Notes: generated by a model from the letters alone, not told the origin. Counted from the first letter of the stretch, positions 1 to 11,581 are shown. The stretch: DNA of 64,000 nt from Timema cristinae (GCA_039000515.1 JBCFYV010000100.1:25840351-25904350); one strand, 5' to 3'. A program made the numbers and translations.

Positions 1-175
1 CACTATTTTCTAAAGGCAAAATATGAATTTGGCCCCACCAATCCTTTAGCAGTACTTTTTCAGCCCCGGTCATAATACTCTACTAATTAGGCACCAACAA
101 TCGTAGGAATCTGGCCCCATTAACCTACCACAAACATTCCTTCTCATTTTACCCGGACTTAATATAGTTCAATGC

Positions 176-239
176 TCTAGGTTAGGTCAGGTTTGCTTAG
201 GTTTGGTTTGGTTAGGTTAGGTTAGGTTAGGTTAGGTTT
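176..239. repeat. Degenerate TTAGG-type short tandem repeat
   Basis: A run of GGTTAGGTTAGG with variants GGTTTGG and GGTCAGG. TTAGG is the usual arthropod telomere unit, and short interstitial runs of it are common in arthropod genomes. It is short and imperfect, with unique sequence on both sides, so it is an interstitial repeat rather than a telomere. Confidence 0.8.
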
Positions 240-400
240 GTGTTGTGTCGTACTATTCATCCCTTGCTGTCTTCTGTTCAGTTTGAGAAAACATTTATAT
301 CCATCCTTAGTGCAACGTCACAATACTCAGGACCACGACAAGGTATAGGCTATGTGCGCCAGTGCTGGTGGCGCGACTCGTGATGAAGTCGTAAGTTCTT

Positions 401-1160
401 GCAGGGTAAATCCGGGAGGCATCATGTTTACCGCGATTAAATTCTCGAAAATTCTAAAACATAACTCACCGTTTCTCGTGAACTACTCGGAAAAATCACA
501 GTAGGTTTTTTTTTCAGAATTTGTTATAAAAACCTTAAAAGATATGGGGATATTATTAAAATTTCCATATTTCAATTGGTTTACTTTGAAAAAAATTGTT
601 TTCTAATAAGAGAACTATAATGAGGTTTTTAGTGAAGACATATTTTCACTCTGTGTAAAAGTTTTTTAATAAGTGAAATAGATGGCTAGAATAAGTTTAT
701 GAAATAGTCATCACGGACTGGATTTTATTTTGATATAAGATTCATTCCTCTAACACCAATAATTTTCACAGTTTGATGTGTTTAATTACGAGCTCTTCAC
801 GCGCGCCAGGTTTTCGATAATCTGTAGATTGTTGTATTAACCGGTCCGTCATTCCGTTCGATCACTGATTGACTAGTGTGCTTGAAGGGAGGCTGGACAT
901 TATATTTTACACAGAGTGAAAATGTGTCTGCACTAAAAAAACTGATTATAGTTATTTCATTAGATAACAATTTATTTTAAAGCAAATTAATTGGAATATG
1001 GAAATTTTAATAATATCCTCATGGTCTTTTAAGTTTTTTATTACTAATTCTGAAAAAACTACTGTGATTGTCCGAGTAGTTTACGAGAAATGTTTGTTAT
1101 GTTTTAGGGTTTTCGAGTATTTGATCGTGGTAAACATGATGTCGCCCGGATTTACTCTGC
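401..1160. repeat. Large fold-back element, arms about 258 bp
   Basis: Bases 401-660 match the reverse complement of 905-1160 along their whole length, with scattered mismatches and small gaps; both inner ends carry TTTTCACTCTGTGTAAAA or its complement. The spacer (661-904) is unrelated to the arms. Weaker similarity may extend the arms outward to about 340 and 1250. No coding potential is seen. It is either a fold-back/long-TIR DNA transposon or an inverted duplication; no target duplication was identified. Confidence 0.85.
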
Positions 1161-1529
1161 AATAACTTTAAAATGTGGCCGTCTTGCGCGCTCGTGTCGT
1201 GAATTCAAATATCCTCTGCACTTTGCACGGTGCCTATACACCAGATACTCCACCTTAAGAGAATTTCCTTTCTCTCCTTGATCCAGGTTTAGTCCTTGTC
1301 TGGCTACTGTGGAGTGATAATTGCAGTTCTCAGTTTTAACAGCACTTCCAAGTGAAGAAACTCACTTTCAACATTTTAACTGTGGGTGGTGATCCGAAAA
1401 TAATAGTTCAGTTCCCAGAAGTTATACCCTCCCCCTCTCAAACCCCTACTCCTTTTCAATGAACCAACCTCTTTAGGCAAATAAGTAGTCTAAGGTATTT
1501 GAAGATTATTTACAACTAGATTATTATTA

Positions 1530-2578
1530 TGTAAAATTATTTAAAATTATCAAATCTATTGCAGATGGTATAGAGCTACAAAATGATGTAAATGGTATTC
1601 TACAACGGTCTTTTGAAAATGGAATGTATATTAATAAATCTAAGGCCAAATCTTCATACTTTACTAAGAAAACTGGTGTTCTCCTGGATAACAAACTTTT
1701 TTTCCACTATCATGTTGACCATGTAAATTCCCAGTCAATGAAATTACTTGGACTTATTAAATTTATTAAGTCATTACTTAAGAAAGTTGAATTTTTTATG
1801 TCTGTACTACGCCCTGATTAGATCTAAGTTAGAATATGCTACTGTTGCTTGGAATTCCATTACCTTAACTGACTCTTAGGTTAGAAAACGTTCAAAGAAA
1901 ATTTGTCGCTGCGTGCTATGATAAATACTTTAGTAACCGGATTTATTATGATTATGACAGAATTCGAAACCTCTTAGGGCTCCAAACTCTCTTCTCGCGT
2001 AGACTTTATTATGATTGCCCTTTTTGTTTTTAATATTCTCAATAGCAAAATTTATTGCAAATTTGCCCTTGATCATGTAGGCGTTCATATCCCTTCTCGG
2101 GCTTCTCGTAATCCAAACATATTTTTTCTCAATAGCTTTTATAAGGTAAGCCCTATAGGTCATTGTATCCATAGCACCAATTTAGATTTGTCGAATTCGA
2201 CTTTTATCATAAAAGAAAAAGCTAAGCTCAGAGTTATTTAAGGAAATCCCATATCAATAATTTATCATGTAGAAGAGGTTCTGCCTAAATATTTAAATTC
2301 ACAATATTCTGATTTATTTTTTGCATATTGTTACTGCTTTTAACCACCCACTCTTTAGTTATTTGTAAATTATTACTATTTTTTTATTCTTATCCTTATT
2401 AATTACTTTTTTGTAACTATTCATCATTATATAACATTATTTAGCCATTTTTGTTTATTCTATTTTCTCGTGTAAATATATGTATTTGTATGGTACTTGT
2501 GTACTTTCAGTGCTGGCCTGTTATAGGTCTTACGACTGTTGGCCAGCACTATAATAAAGGAAATTAAATTTAAATAGA

Positions 2579-2605
<27 letters not shown>
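1530..2605 (+). mobile_element. Non-LTR retrotransposon remnant, Jockey/CR1-like, 3' end
   Basis: Translating across stops and frameshifts gives the C-terminal half of a LINE reverse transcriptase. It begins just after the FADD active-site region with KLFKIIKSIADGIELQNDV (from about 1534), then GMYINKSKAKS, a LLDNKLFFHYHVDHV block, VLRPLIRSKLEYATVAWNS, RLENVQRKFVAACYD and LLGLQTLFSRRLYYD. These are the usual post-catalytic motifs of Jockey/CR1-type enzymes. At least one frameshift near 1812 and an in-frame stop near 1878 break it. The 3' UTR ends in a stem-loop, AATAAAGG and an ATT-rich tail. The 5' part, including the catalytic aspartates, is missing, so the copy is dead. Confidence 0.8.
2509..2550 (+). 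other. 3'-UTR stem-loop of the LINE
   Basis: AGTGCTGGCC (2509-2518) pairs perfectly with GGCCAGCACT (2541-2550) around a 22-nt loop, about 30 bases before the A-rich end. A 3' hairpin near the end of the transcript is typical of LINEs whose reverse transcriptase recognises its own RNA. Confidence 0.75.
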
Positions 2606-2609
<4 letters not shown>

Positions 2610-2822
2610 CTATTAGTCACCGTGTCTTACTACCCGTTCGGGCTGTACGCACTTACACTAATGTGTAATGATAGTGTGATTGTGAGATGAAATGGAGGAC
2701 CTACATTTAACGTGGGATCCGAACCACGGTGGAGGCCTGGCATTCCCCACATTCACAAGTTGTGATTAATACACGGTTTATCTGAGGTGAAAGAAGGTTT
2801 GGCAATTAGATAAATCTTTACA
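2580..2822 (-). mobile_element. SINE-A copy, 5' truncated
   Basis: Reads 3' to 5' on the plus strand: ATT repeat tail, shared 3' domain, the SINE-A body, then loss of similarity before the tRNA-like head. It sits exactly at the end of the LINE remnant, so the ATT tract may be shared by both. Confidence 0.85.
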
Positions 2823-3324
2823 ACTAGACAATTTGCCAAATTTGCTGGAACAAAAAAAACACAAAAAAACGTGTATTCTACGTTTTCTTTGTAATTTTCA
2901 GTCTGAGAAGGCTCGTTTTGGTGGGTTGGGGGGTGGGGGGTGGGCGGAGGGTGAGGGTTGGTTTATGGGAACAGGGATGAGGCCGTTACCTGAACCTAGC
3001 TTTATGAAAGCCAGTTTATTGGCACTAGTATAAGGTAATTTTTATCTATTCTCTAGTAAAAACATCTTTAAAGAGAACTGTTTCTAAAAATGCCTGCTTA
3101 GTAGCAATGTTGTCACTATGGCCTACACCTAGCGATCCTCGTGTTGAAGGACTCAAGCTCCTTCAAGGAGCGTAGCCATTTTAACCTAACGGCTGTGGGT
3201 CTGGTGTATACCTTATCTATAGCCAGGGCAGAGTTAGTACTTAGTACAGCAACTACTTCGACAACCTGCATAGGTGGCGCATGAAAGTAACCTTTACACC
3301 GGCCTTCGGTTGAGGTGTTTTTTT

Positions 3325-3570
3325 TTATCACTGCGTCCTACTACCTGTTCAGGTTATACGCATATATGATCATTATTCTAATGGGATAGGGATAAGGAAG
3401 AAAGAATTTTTGATGAAGTCTACCAGCATCTGCGTGGAGGGAGAGTGAAAAACAATTTTGGAACAAATCACCGAATCAACCGAGATTTAAACCCTTATTT
3501 CCTCGTCATCAGTAGGCCAATCCAACATGAGGGTGACGCCTTAGACAATTCGGCCAGTGAAGCGGGCGGG
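3325..3570 (-). mobile_element. SINE-B copy, diverged
   Basis: Begins with the complement of the shared 3' domain (ACTACCTGTTCAGGTTATACGC), continues with the GCATCTGCGTGGAGGGAGAGTG block and a degraded B-box region, and ends with a head reading CTTCACTGGCCGAATTG on the minus strand. Confidence 0.75.
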
Positions 3571-4285
3571 TTAGAGGGTCCTTAAAGTTTACGTCTGAGC
3601 AAACCTCTTTCCTATTTGGTATACCAAGTCTGATGGTGTGAAGATAGCGCAGAGCATGCCCTCTTAAGTTACGAAGACTTTTAACGAGACACTCAGTCGA
3701 CTGTATCAATCCAATTTCATGGCAATGAATATTGAATAACCCGATTCCCATAAAGGAAACGACCTGTACTAATACGGCAGTTTAGATAAACAGGCGTACA
3801 TCCTTTTTAGATTTTTTACCATTAGCGTTTTGTTGGCAAAATTTGAGTGATGCATTTAATTTTACATTAGTAGAACTATATATTAAAAAAAACTAACCCC
3901 ATTCGAGCTATAAACGTGTAATAAAAAGAATTGAGGTGTGAATTAAATTACATAAACTTTCTCATATTTAATTTTTGATTTAAGGATTTTGCTGAAATAA
4001 TCTAATACCGTTTTATTTTGTTCGTTAACGTTAGTAAGTAAGTTTTCGATGAAAAATATTGTATAATCGTAAATACAAAATATTAATAAAATTAGCTAAA
4101 CCTTTAAACAAAATATTGTGCAGTTTCAAAGATATTTTAAATGGAGACCATCTTGTTATTTTAAGTTATGTTTGACCGATAAGATTACATTTTTCTGTGA
4201 TATCTATGAATAAGTGGAATTTGATCAAATTTGTCAAAGTTATCTTTAAAAAATTTAAAATAATACATTTTAAAAATAAATCCAA
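3571..4285. other. Unannotated AT-rich stretch
   Basis: No coding region, RNA gene or recognised repeat could be supported here. Confidence 0.5.
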
Positions 4286-4289
4286 AATA

Positions 4290-4615
4290 TCATGTATACC
4301 CGTTCGGGCTAGCCACAAATTTGTGAGAATGGGTAGGAATGAGGAATGTATATTTTGAGCCAATACACCCGCATTTGCGTGGAAGCAGAGTGGGAAACAA
4401 TTTAGGAAAAACAACCTCATTAGACCTAACCTATTTCAAAACCCAATACCTCCGTCATCGATATCCAGTATATTTCAAGAGTGACGCCTTAAACCAGAGT
4501 TTGAAGAAACCATCCTCAGTAGATCTGACCGGATTAGAACCCAATCTTCTCGTTATCAGCAAGCCAGTCTAAAACTAGAGTGAAGCCTTAGATTGTTCAG
4601 CCTCTGAACCGGGTC
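4290..4615 (-). mobile_element. SINE-B copy with duplicated tRNA-like half
   Basis: The 3' domain and body are followed by two tandem versions of the tRNA-related half: CCTCATTAGACCTAACC...GACGCCTTAAACCA and CCTCAGTAGATCTGACC...GAAGCCTTAGATTG. Each has its own B-box-like and head sequence. This is a dimeric or partially duplicated SINE. Confidence 0.65.
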
Positions 4616-5124
4616 ATGAGAGATTTTTAAGTATCTCTAATGACCAAATTTGATCAAAATTTGACTAAGCGTTTAAGCTATAACGATGCTCACATTCACA
4701 CATACAAAGGGCTTGTGAAAGAGCACTTTTTTTTTTGCAAGTCACATAAAATTACATTTACTTCGTATGAATGAGAAAGTAAAAAATACACCTCATTCAG
4801 CAGCTCCGCCATTTCTAATCTCTGCGCATACTCTCTCCAGTTATCTCTAATGTGACCATTTCAAACATCTACGAAGTACTTAAGAAAGGGAGGAACGAAA
4901 ATGTAGGCCTAAATGTTTTAAAGCGACAAAAAGTATCTCGGAAAAATGTATTTCAAGATAAGATTTAAAATATTTTTGACAACGCTTTAATACAACAAAC
5001 CAATGCAATTTTACTCTCGTGAAGTCACGGTAGTTACAAAAATTACTAAAGTTAATACGTGAAATCATACGTCCTGTATCTATCACTTTTTGGCATCAGC
5101 CCATGTTATTTGAAACAATTTCCG

Positions 5125-5367
5125 CTTCGGTGGCTGCATGAGCTAGCGCGCTACTCTCGTGTTAGACTAGACTGCCGAAGACGGGGAGATCAGGGTTCGA
5201 TCCCGGTCGGGTGCACTAAGGGTGGTTCATCCTAAATTGTTTTCCACTCTCCCGCCTCACTAATGCGGGTGCATTTCCTCTCAATTAAGCCTTCTTAATC
5301 TCTAACCCAATAGTGTAACTAGTACATAGGCGTATAACCCGAACGGATAGTAAGACGCGGTGCTCAA
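5125..5367 (+). mobile_element. SINE-B copy, near full length
   Basis: Starts with CGCTTCGGTGGCTGCATGAG, has a clear B box (GGGTTCGATCCC), the body CCACTCTCCCGCCTCACTAATGCGGG, and ends TATAACCCGAACGGATAGTAAGACGCGGTG plus an A-rich tail. The head resembles a tRNA with pol III A and B boxes. Confidence 0.88.
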
Positions 5368-5432
5368 AAAAAATATTGTGCTTACACAAAAAAGTAGGCC
5401 CTAACTATCTCAGTCTTTATACCCCAGTGTTA

Positions 5433-6369
5433 GGGCCGGTCTCATGACTACTGGATAAATATTAATCTGGCCGTTAAATATTTGTCTCTGGTCGATAAAG
5501 AAGTGCGTCTTATGACCGCCAAATAGCATTTATCTGCCAGATAAAATATATTTATCAATCATATTTTTACCGGAAGGTTTAAGTACCTGATAACTTTTAT
5601 CTGAAATTTAAAATTGGCGTTGTTATAGTGACGCGTTGTTTTTAATGAGGTTTCGCCTATCAGCATCTATTTTTAGGTTAAAGTCTTGGTTCACGTGTTT
5701 AGTAAGCACAGGCCCGGGCTATAACTAGATAAAGTTAGAACATTTAATTCACACTTTTATAAAAACTTACAAGCATTTTGTAGAGTTATCGTTATATAAG
5801 AACAAATCATTTTAATGTGAGTACAATAAATTAAATTTTCTAAACGTTGTACACAACTATTGACCACATTTTGGCAGACACCGATATTAGTACTTGCAAG
5901 ACAACCTAGCTTCTGCGCCCACGTGACGTCATCTGTTTCCTCGCACTCATTTAGCCGCCATTATCTAACAATTAATGTTATGCGTTGTAGCCACTAACCA
6001 GGTTATAGCGGTAACATCAGGGTCTATACGCATGCGCAGTACCAGCCCTGCGTTTTATGAATAGAATTATTATTATTATTATTAGCACCGCGTCTTACTA
6101 CCCGTTCGGGTTATACGCTCTTACGCTAATGTGTAATGGTAGGGTGATTATGAGATGAAATGAAGGACCTACAGTTTAACGTGGAATCCGAACCACGGTG
6201 GAGGCCTGGCATTTATGAATAGAAAAATATTTATCCTACAAATGGCTATCCAGCAGATAAATTCAATTCATAATACGCGTAAAATATTAAAGTGGCTGAT
6301 AACCTTTATCTGCTAACTTTAACCTCCCGATAGCAATGTCTATCTGGTAGTCAGTCATAAGACCGGCCC
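5433..6369. mobile_element. Non-autonomous PIF/Harbinger-like transposon with TTA duplication
   Basis: The ends are inverted repeats: GGGCCGGTCTCATGACT at 5433 and, on the other strand from 6369, GGGCCGGTCTTATGACT (16 of 17 match). Both sides are flanked by TTA (5430-5432 and 6370-6372), the three-base TWA duplication typical of PIF/Harbinger. Inside, TGATAAC(T/C)TTTATCTG occurs near each end as a subterminal repeat. There is no transposase frame. A truncated SINE-A is inserted at 6067-6211. Confidence 0.8.
6067..6211 (-). mobile_element. 5'-truncated SINE-A nested in the Harbinger element
   Basis: ATT tail, 3' domain and half of the body, ending at GGAGGCCTGGCA. It is flanked by a perfect 13-bp duplication TTTATGAATAGAA (6054-6066 and 6212-6224), which proves insertion by retroposition after the DNA transposon was in place. 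Confidence 0.93.
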
Positions 6370-6778
6370 TTAATCGTGGGGAAAAAAAGGAATTATTTGG
6401 AAACTATAAGGCAATATTACACCACACTCGCTGAGTGTTTCGTTACCACTTCAGGCATTAAAATAATCCCTATTATAACAAGGTGTAACTCACACCTTTG
6501 ATTTTATACACACACACACACAGACAGTGACGCTTCATCGCTGAAATATTAGTATTTTACTATCCGTTTCCGTCAGTCTCCATTCCTCCGTAAATTAACG
6601 CCCCAAGGCCTCCACATATCAAGGCCACCACAAACTTTTTTATATGAATATTTATGATTATGAATTTATGAATAAAATAAAAATATGTTTCTCTCAGAGT
6701 TTTAACTTTTTTTTTTTCTATCATCAAAATTAACTAAAAACAAAAGAATTAAAAAGAAGAAGTTTTAAACAAATCTGA

Positions 6779-7080
6779 ACACCTCTGTGGTATAGTGGCC
6801 ATACCATAGTTCCAGAGGTCTCGGCTTCAATTCCCGGCGCTTCCAGATTATCTGTAGAGCAGTGGATCTGGGGTCAAACTCAGCCTCATGAGGACAAATG
6901 AGCTACTTGAATGAGAAATTAATAATAGCAGCTCCGGTCTAGAAAACTGAGATTAACGGTCAGAGGGTTCATTGTGCTGACCGTATGACATCCTCAGTCT
7001 ACAAATGTTGGCACTATCTTAGCCAACATGCGGCGGCCGCTACGTTGGTACAGCAAGCTGACACCATGGAGTTTTTTTTT
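6779..7080 (+). mobile_element. SINE-D, tRNA-derived, single copy
   Basis: The head has an A box TGGTATAGTGG and a B box GGCTTCAATTCCC about 40 bases downstream, as in a tRNA promoter. The body (GAGCAGTGGATCTGGGGTC, GTTGGCACTATCTTAGCCAAC) is unlike SINE-A to C, and it ends in a T-rich tract at about 7072. Confidence 0.75.
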
Positions 7081-8164
7081 ATAAAAACAAATCTAATTTA
7101 TCGTGCTGAAAATATTTACTTATTAATAATGTCTTAAACATTAAGCTTTTAACAGTTAATTTGGAAATTAAAAATTTATAATGTTGAAAAGTTGTAAAGA
7201 CTTTTTTTTTTTAATTTGGGACCATTGCGTCTCTAAATCCGGCCATGTGTGTCATAGTGAATTGGACAAAAATTGATTGATATTAATCTATTGGGCTTTT
7301 AGACAAACGAATTGGACACATTTTATATCAAACCAAAGTGTATTATTCGGGAATTGAATCATAGAGGGGGCTCTGTAATAACTTAGATAGCGCCGCAAAC
7401 GAAGTGGGAGGGTCACAAACAGTGAATTACAAACACACACACACACACAAAAAGAGGATGGGGGGATAAAAATGACTTCCACTTCGTCATTCTTATATTT
7501 TGTCTCCGTATGCCTTTTTCTTTTCTCCGACCGTTTCCTGGGCAACCTACGAAATAAGGGAAGAGAAGAGGGAGAGGGGGAGGTCGGTCCAGACTCGTAA
7601 TTCTTGTCTGCACCGAGCTGTGAAATCAATGACAACAGTCTACTCATATGTGACCGTATTTTTCCTTGAACTATTCTGGTTTGCGTTCGCTACTATAATA
7701 GCTACATAACATGATATTATCATTTACAAGGAGATTCTTATTAATTGTTGTTTTTACAGGAGTTAAACACGAGTTGTGGGTCATTAGTATCCGGGACTCT
7801 GTTTTATTCGTGCCTCGCCTGCGTTCACACCACGTAGAGAATAAAGTGTCGAGATCGCCGAGATTTAAACCGATCAACTCTTTCAGTAGTGACTAAAAAA
7901 TATTATGTAAGACCTACAGAACTAAGGCTCCCAGGCTCGATTCCCGGCACGGACAATATAAAAGAAATCGGGGAAATTGGAGCTTTCTCACTTTTCACGG
8001 TAATGAATTAAAGGCCGCGAGACTTTTAGTGTCGTAGGAAGATCTGTTGTAGATTTCAGTTGGTTCGTAAGTCGTGTACTGATATAATTTATTTCCAAAT
8101 AGTGCACATCAAGTGACCTCAATAATAATATAAAGGTACTGTATATTATGCAGAACTCACACCA

Positions 8165-8640
8165 GTAGCCACGCGGACAAAAAAGTTAGTTTCGTCTTGT
8201 CTGGTTTGCCAATGGTCGGGATTCAAATTCCGGTCAAGTATTTCCTCCTTAGGTGACCTGGTGGTCTAGGGGTAAGGTGTCAGACTTCTGTGCTGGCAGC
8301 CGGGGTTCAATCCTCGGTCCCGGCACAGATTTATCTGATTGCCAAACCCTTCCTTCACCTCTGACAATACGTGTATTAATCACAACTTGTGAATATGTGG
8401 AATGCCAGACCTCCACCGTGGTTCGGATCTCACGTTAAACTGTAGGTCCTTCATTTCATCTCACAATCACCCTACCATTACACATTAGCGTAAGTGCGTA
8501 TAACCCGAACGGGTAGTAAGACGCGGTGCTAATAATAATAATAATAATAAATAATAATTCCTCCTTAATACTGTTTCCCACTATTCCTTCACACAAATGT
8601 GAGGACATTTCATACAAATATTACTTTTCCTTCTATCTGT
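8165..8640 (+). mobile_element. Degenerate SINE-B-like element split by a SINE-A
   Basis: Left half GGTCGGGATTCAAATTCCGGTC (B-box region) and right half CTGTTTCCCACTATTCCTTCACACAAATGTGAGG (SINE-B body) are separated by the SINE-A at 8252-8557. Removing the insert and one duplication joins the halves smoothly. Confidence 0.65.
8252..8557 (+). mobile_element. Full-length SINE-A copy
   Basis: Good reference copy. The head is GGTGACCTGGTGGTCTAGGG with A box TGGTCTAGGGG and B box GGTTCAATCC, then a body of about 200 bp, the 3' domain ACCCGAACGGGTAGTAAGAC and an AAT tail. It is flanked by TTCCTCCTTA (8242-8251 and 8558-8567). The open frame here (ending in a [12 protein letters not shown] peptide) is SINE sequence, not a gene. 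Confidence 0.95.
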
Positions 8641-8855
8641 AACGGGGGCCATGCCAAATAAATGTCAGGCTCGTCTAACCTGGTTTGTCAGGTCAGGGTT
8701 GGAATCTCTGCTGTGTGTTTGGAGAGGTTTTTTTTTCATAAATAGCTTCCCACCCACACTCCACACAAATATGGTTACATTTATATTAAATTACACCTTC
8801 CCTCTTCCCTACCTCAGTAGTATTGATACGCGGATAGTCCTGACGTGTTAAAGGC
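8640..8855 (+). mobile_element. Degenerate tRNA-derived SINE, SINE-B-like
   Basis: TCGTCTAACCTGGTTTGTCAGG followed by AGGGTTGGAATCTCTG (B-box-like) and a body with CACACAAATATGGTTACATTT keep the order of SINE-B features, but the copy is heavily mutated and the 3' domain is gone. Confidence 0.5.
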
Positions 8856-8860
8856 CACGG

Positions 8861-8887
8861 TTATATATATATATATATATATATATA
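8861..8887. repeat. (TA)n microsatellite
   Basis: Uninterrupted alternating TA of about 27 bases. Confidence 0.95.
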
Positions 8888-9199
8888 CCGTATAAAATAT
8901 TTTAATTACAGGATTAGCAGTTAGGAGATGGCCTCCCAATGTTTCCCGATTGCTCCATTAGTATTTTGTCCATCTTGTGGCATCTCATCATATTTTCAGA
9001 CGAATGCTGGAGCATTTGATTAGTTGTCAATAAAGATGGAAGCTCGAATTCTCGATCCCTCGAATCCCTCAAATCCTATGGTTGTATTTGAGAGACTTAT
9101 AAAAATCTCAAAAAGGTTTCTCAAATACAATATGAATACCTTGACTTGAAATATCAATTGATAAAAAGGAGGAGTGTGTAGCTGGAAGAAGAATAAAAT

Positions 9200-9449
9200 C
9201 ACCCGCTTCGGTGGCCTCATGGTTTAAGGTGCTACTCTCGTAATAGACTAGACCACCAAAATGACGGTGAGATTGTGATTTGATCCTTGTCGGGTGTACT
9301 GAGGGTGTTTTTTCCTAAATGGTTTCCCACTTTCTCTCTCGTCACGAAAATGTGGGTACACTTCCTCTAAGTTTAACCTTCCTCCCCCTAACCCATTAGC
9401 GTAATTAGTACATCAGGGTAAAACCGAATGGGTATTAAGACGCGATGCT
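9200..9449 (+). mobile_element. SINE-B copy
   Basis: CACCCGCTTCGGTGGCCTCA head, weakened B box (TGATTTGATCCTTG), body and 3' end GTATTAAGACGCGATGC with an A-rich tail. Older than most SINE-A copies by its mismatches. Confidence 0.85.
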
Positions 9450-10383
9450 TAAAAATTACAAAAAGAGACACATATTATTAATATAATATTTATTGATTAA
9501 CAGACGTACCCGACGTTTTCCTGGATAACAACACAATGGATTGCATGGTTACCCCTGACAACGCTTTTCTTTGCTTCAAACAGAGATCGAAAAAAAATTC
9601 TTCATTTTATGTATTTGGACTGAGTTTTTAGTTGATTAAAAAAATCCAAATTTTAATATTCCTGCTTCGAGGCGCACATGTTCGTGCAAAGGAGCTACTA
9701 ATATTTACATATCAGATCTCTACGTGAGGTATATTTCGACCAACGCTCATGTCAGACAAACTCTTCATTTAAGTAATATACATTTACATAAAAAGTGTTA
9801 TCTTTATTATGACGTAATAGATATTACAAGCAAAATATATTTTGTCAGTGGCACCAAGACTTAAACAACTATTTTTTTTAAAGTAAATTTAAAATATTTT
9901 CACATTATAATTGTTTATATTTGAGAATTCGAGCATGGACTCGAGATTCGGAAGAAAATTTAAGATTCTGATTCGATAAATACTTATAGGATTCGACCCA
10001 TATATAGTTTTCACATCTTCTCTTGTTGCTCCCTGAAGACATATATAAAATAGCCCGGCAGAACTGGAAATTTTCCGGTAAATTTGCCACAGATGAAGGG
10101 GCTAGGTTAAGGAAGGCCGTACCTAGATCATGTTTGTACGTACAGAAATACGTCAAATGGCATGTAGAGGACGAGAGTGGAAAGGGGGGAGGGGGGGGGG
10201 GGCAAAGGTTGTGACCAAAAATATTTAATCCAAACAAATGATGGTGAATAGAGCGGAACATTTTTTGTAAAAATTGTCAGATCATTAAATTCCAGTGGTA
10301 GGGGATTTATTCGCTAAGGATTTAACTATCATATTGAATCATTAACGTATGTAGTCTACTGCAAACTTGACTTTAGTGACACA

Positions 10384-10560
10384 TTCAACCACCAAGAGAT
10401 AGGGTGTAATCTGGTGGACTGGATAGAACTAGCTCAAGATAGGGATAGGGTGAAATGTAGTGGACTGGATAGAACTAACTCAAGATAGGGATAGGTGGTG
10501 TATTTATATAAAGGTGACAATGACCTTTAAGAGTTCCAAATGCCATAGCGTGAGTAATTA
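10384..10560 (+). repeat. Minisatellite-bearing dispersed element, copy 1
   Basis: About two and a half units of a 46-bp repeat (GTGGACTGGATAGAACTA..CTCAAGATAGGGATAGGGTG) are followed by a non-repetitive segment, TTCCAAATGCCATAGCGTGAG, that recurs after the same array at 21444-21945. The shared flank shows that the array is part of a larger mobile or duplicated unit. Confidence 0.75.
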
Positions 10561-10628
10561 AGTAAGTAAGTAAGAAAAAATTGAAAGTTTTCCATATAAC
10601 ACATTTAAGTTCAGGATATAAGGCCAGT

Positions 10629-10857
10629 TATAGTCCAATTTTTAAGAGTAAGAGCCTTATTCGAATGCTAGAAAAGTTACTAGATCCACTTTCACGTATT
10701 TATACTTGAGGTCAAGTTATCTGCGGCTGTCACGATAAGTTGGTTGTATCCATACTTATAAATATAAAATTACACTCATAAAATAGTAAAATACTATCAA
10801 TGCTTGAAATAAAAAAAAAAAGTTTGTATTTTATACCAGTTTCTTTATAGTTGTGTT
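10629..10857 (+). mobile_element. MITE-G copy 1
   Basis: Starts TATAGTCCAATTTTTAAG, then ACTTTCACGTATTTATAC, TCAAGTTATCTGCGGCTGTC and AAATAGTAAAATACTATCAATG, in the order seen in the other copies. The right end is degraded. Confidence 0.75.
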
Positions 10858-11107
10858 AGAAATAAAATAATATTAATCAAATTACCCTGAACATTTAAGC
10901 TTGTCTTGTTCACGAAATGGTAAAATTCTTGGACACTATTTAAATGATGAATGAATCGTTTGTGGCGCAAGAGAGAATTCCTGACGGCATACCTTTGGCT
11001 GCCCTGCGTCCCATCACCAAATACCTCTCACCCCTTACGGGCTGAGATCGCCAAGAGATTGAAACCATGTGTGCTATGGCATACCAGCCATATATTATTA
11101 TATACGG

Positions 11108-11200
11108 CAGGGTGGACCAACGTTTTTCATCCCGAGGGCAAGATTTGATTATCAGTTTGCTCGTCCGGCTGAAGATATATTTAGTAATCCTATCAACTTA
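11108..11200 (+). mobile_element. hAT-type terminal fragment
   Basis: CAGGGTGGACCAACGTTTTT followed by GAGGGCAAGATTTGATTAT resembles the start of many animal hAT elements (CAGGGGTGGGCAACCTTTTT-like). No matching right end was found, so this is a fragment and the class is inferred. Confidence 0.4.
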
Positions 11201-11581
11201 ATATATCCCTACAAAAACACTTAGTAATCATTTAATACTCTCAATATTTATATACATATTGTATTTTTTCTTGGTAAAAATTTTCAAATTTTATTGCAAA
11301 AAAAAAAAGCTTATTAATCTCTCAAAAATTATTATAAAATATGTATAAACTTATACACATACACACACACACCCTTTCACACAACAACTTAGCATTATAA
11401 ATATATATTTAGTCATATTTTTAATGATCAAATAGCTGCATAGAAAAATACAATCATGAACGTTATAAATAAATATTTTTATTTGAACCATTAGCTATTT
11501 CACATCTGCCACGCGAGTCGCATGACCACAATGACGTACGGTATCAAGTGAAGAGAAATATTCTCTATACACATACATAAG

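Noticed and set aside
176..239. Telomere
   Set aside because: Only a short degenerate TTAGG run with unique sequence on both sides.
7288..7647. 119-codon minus-strand open frame
   Set aside because: Low-complexity (proline/serine, CVCVCV from an ACAC repeat) and overlapping frames in other phases are equally open.
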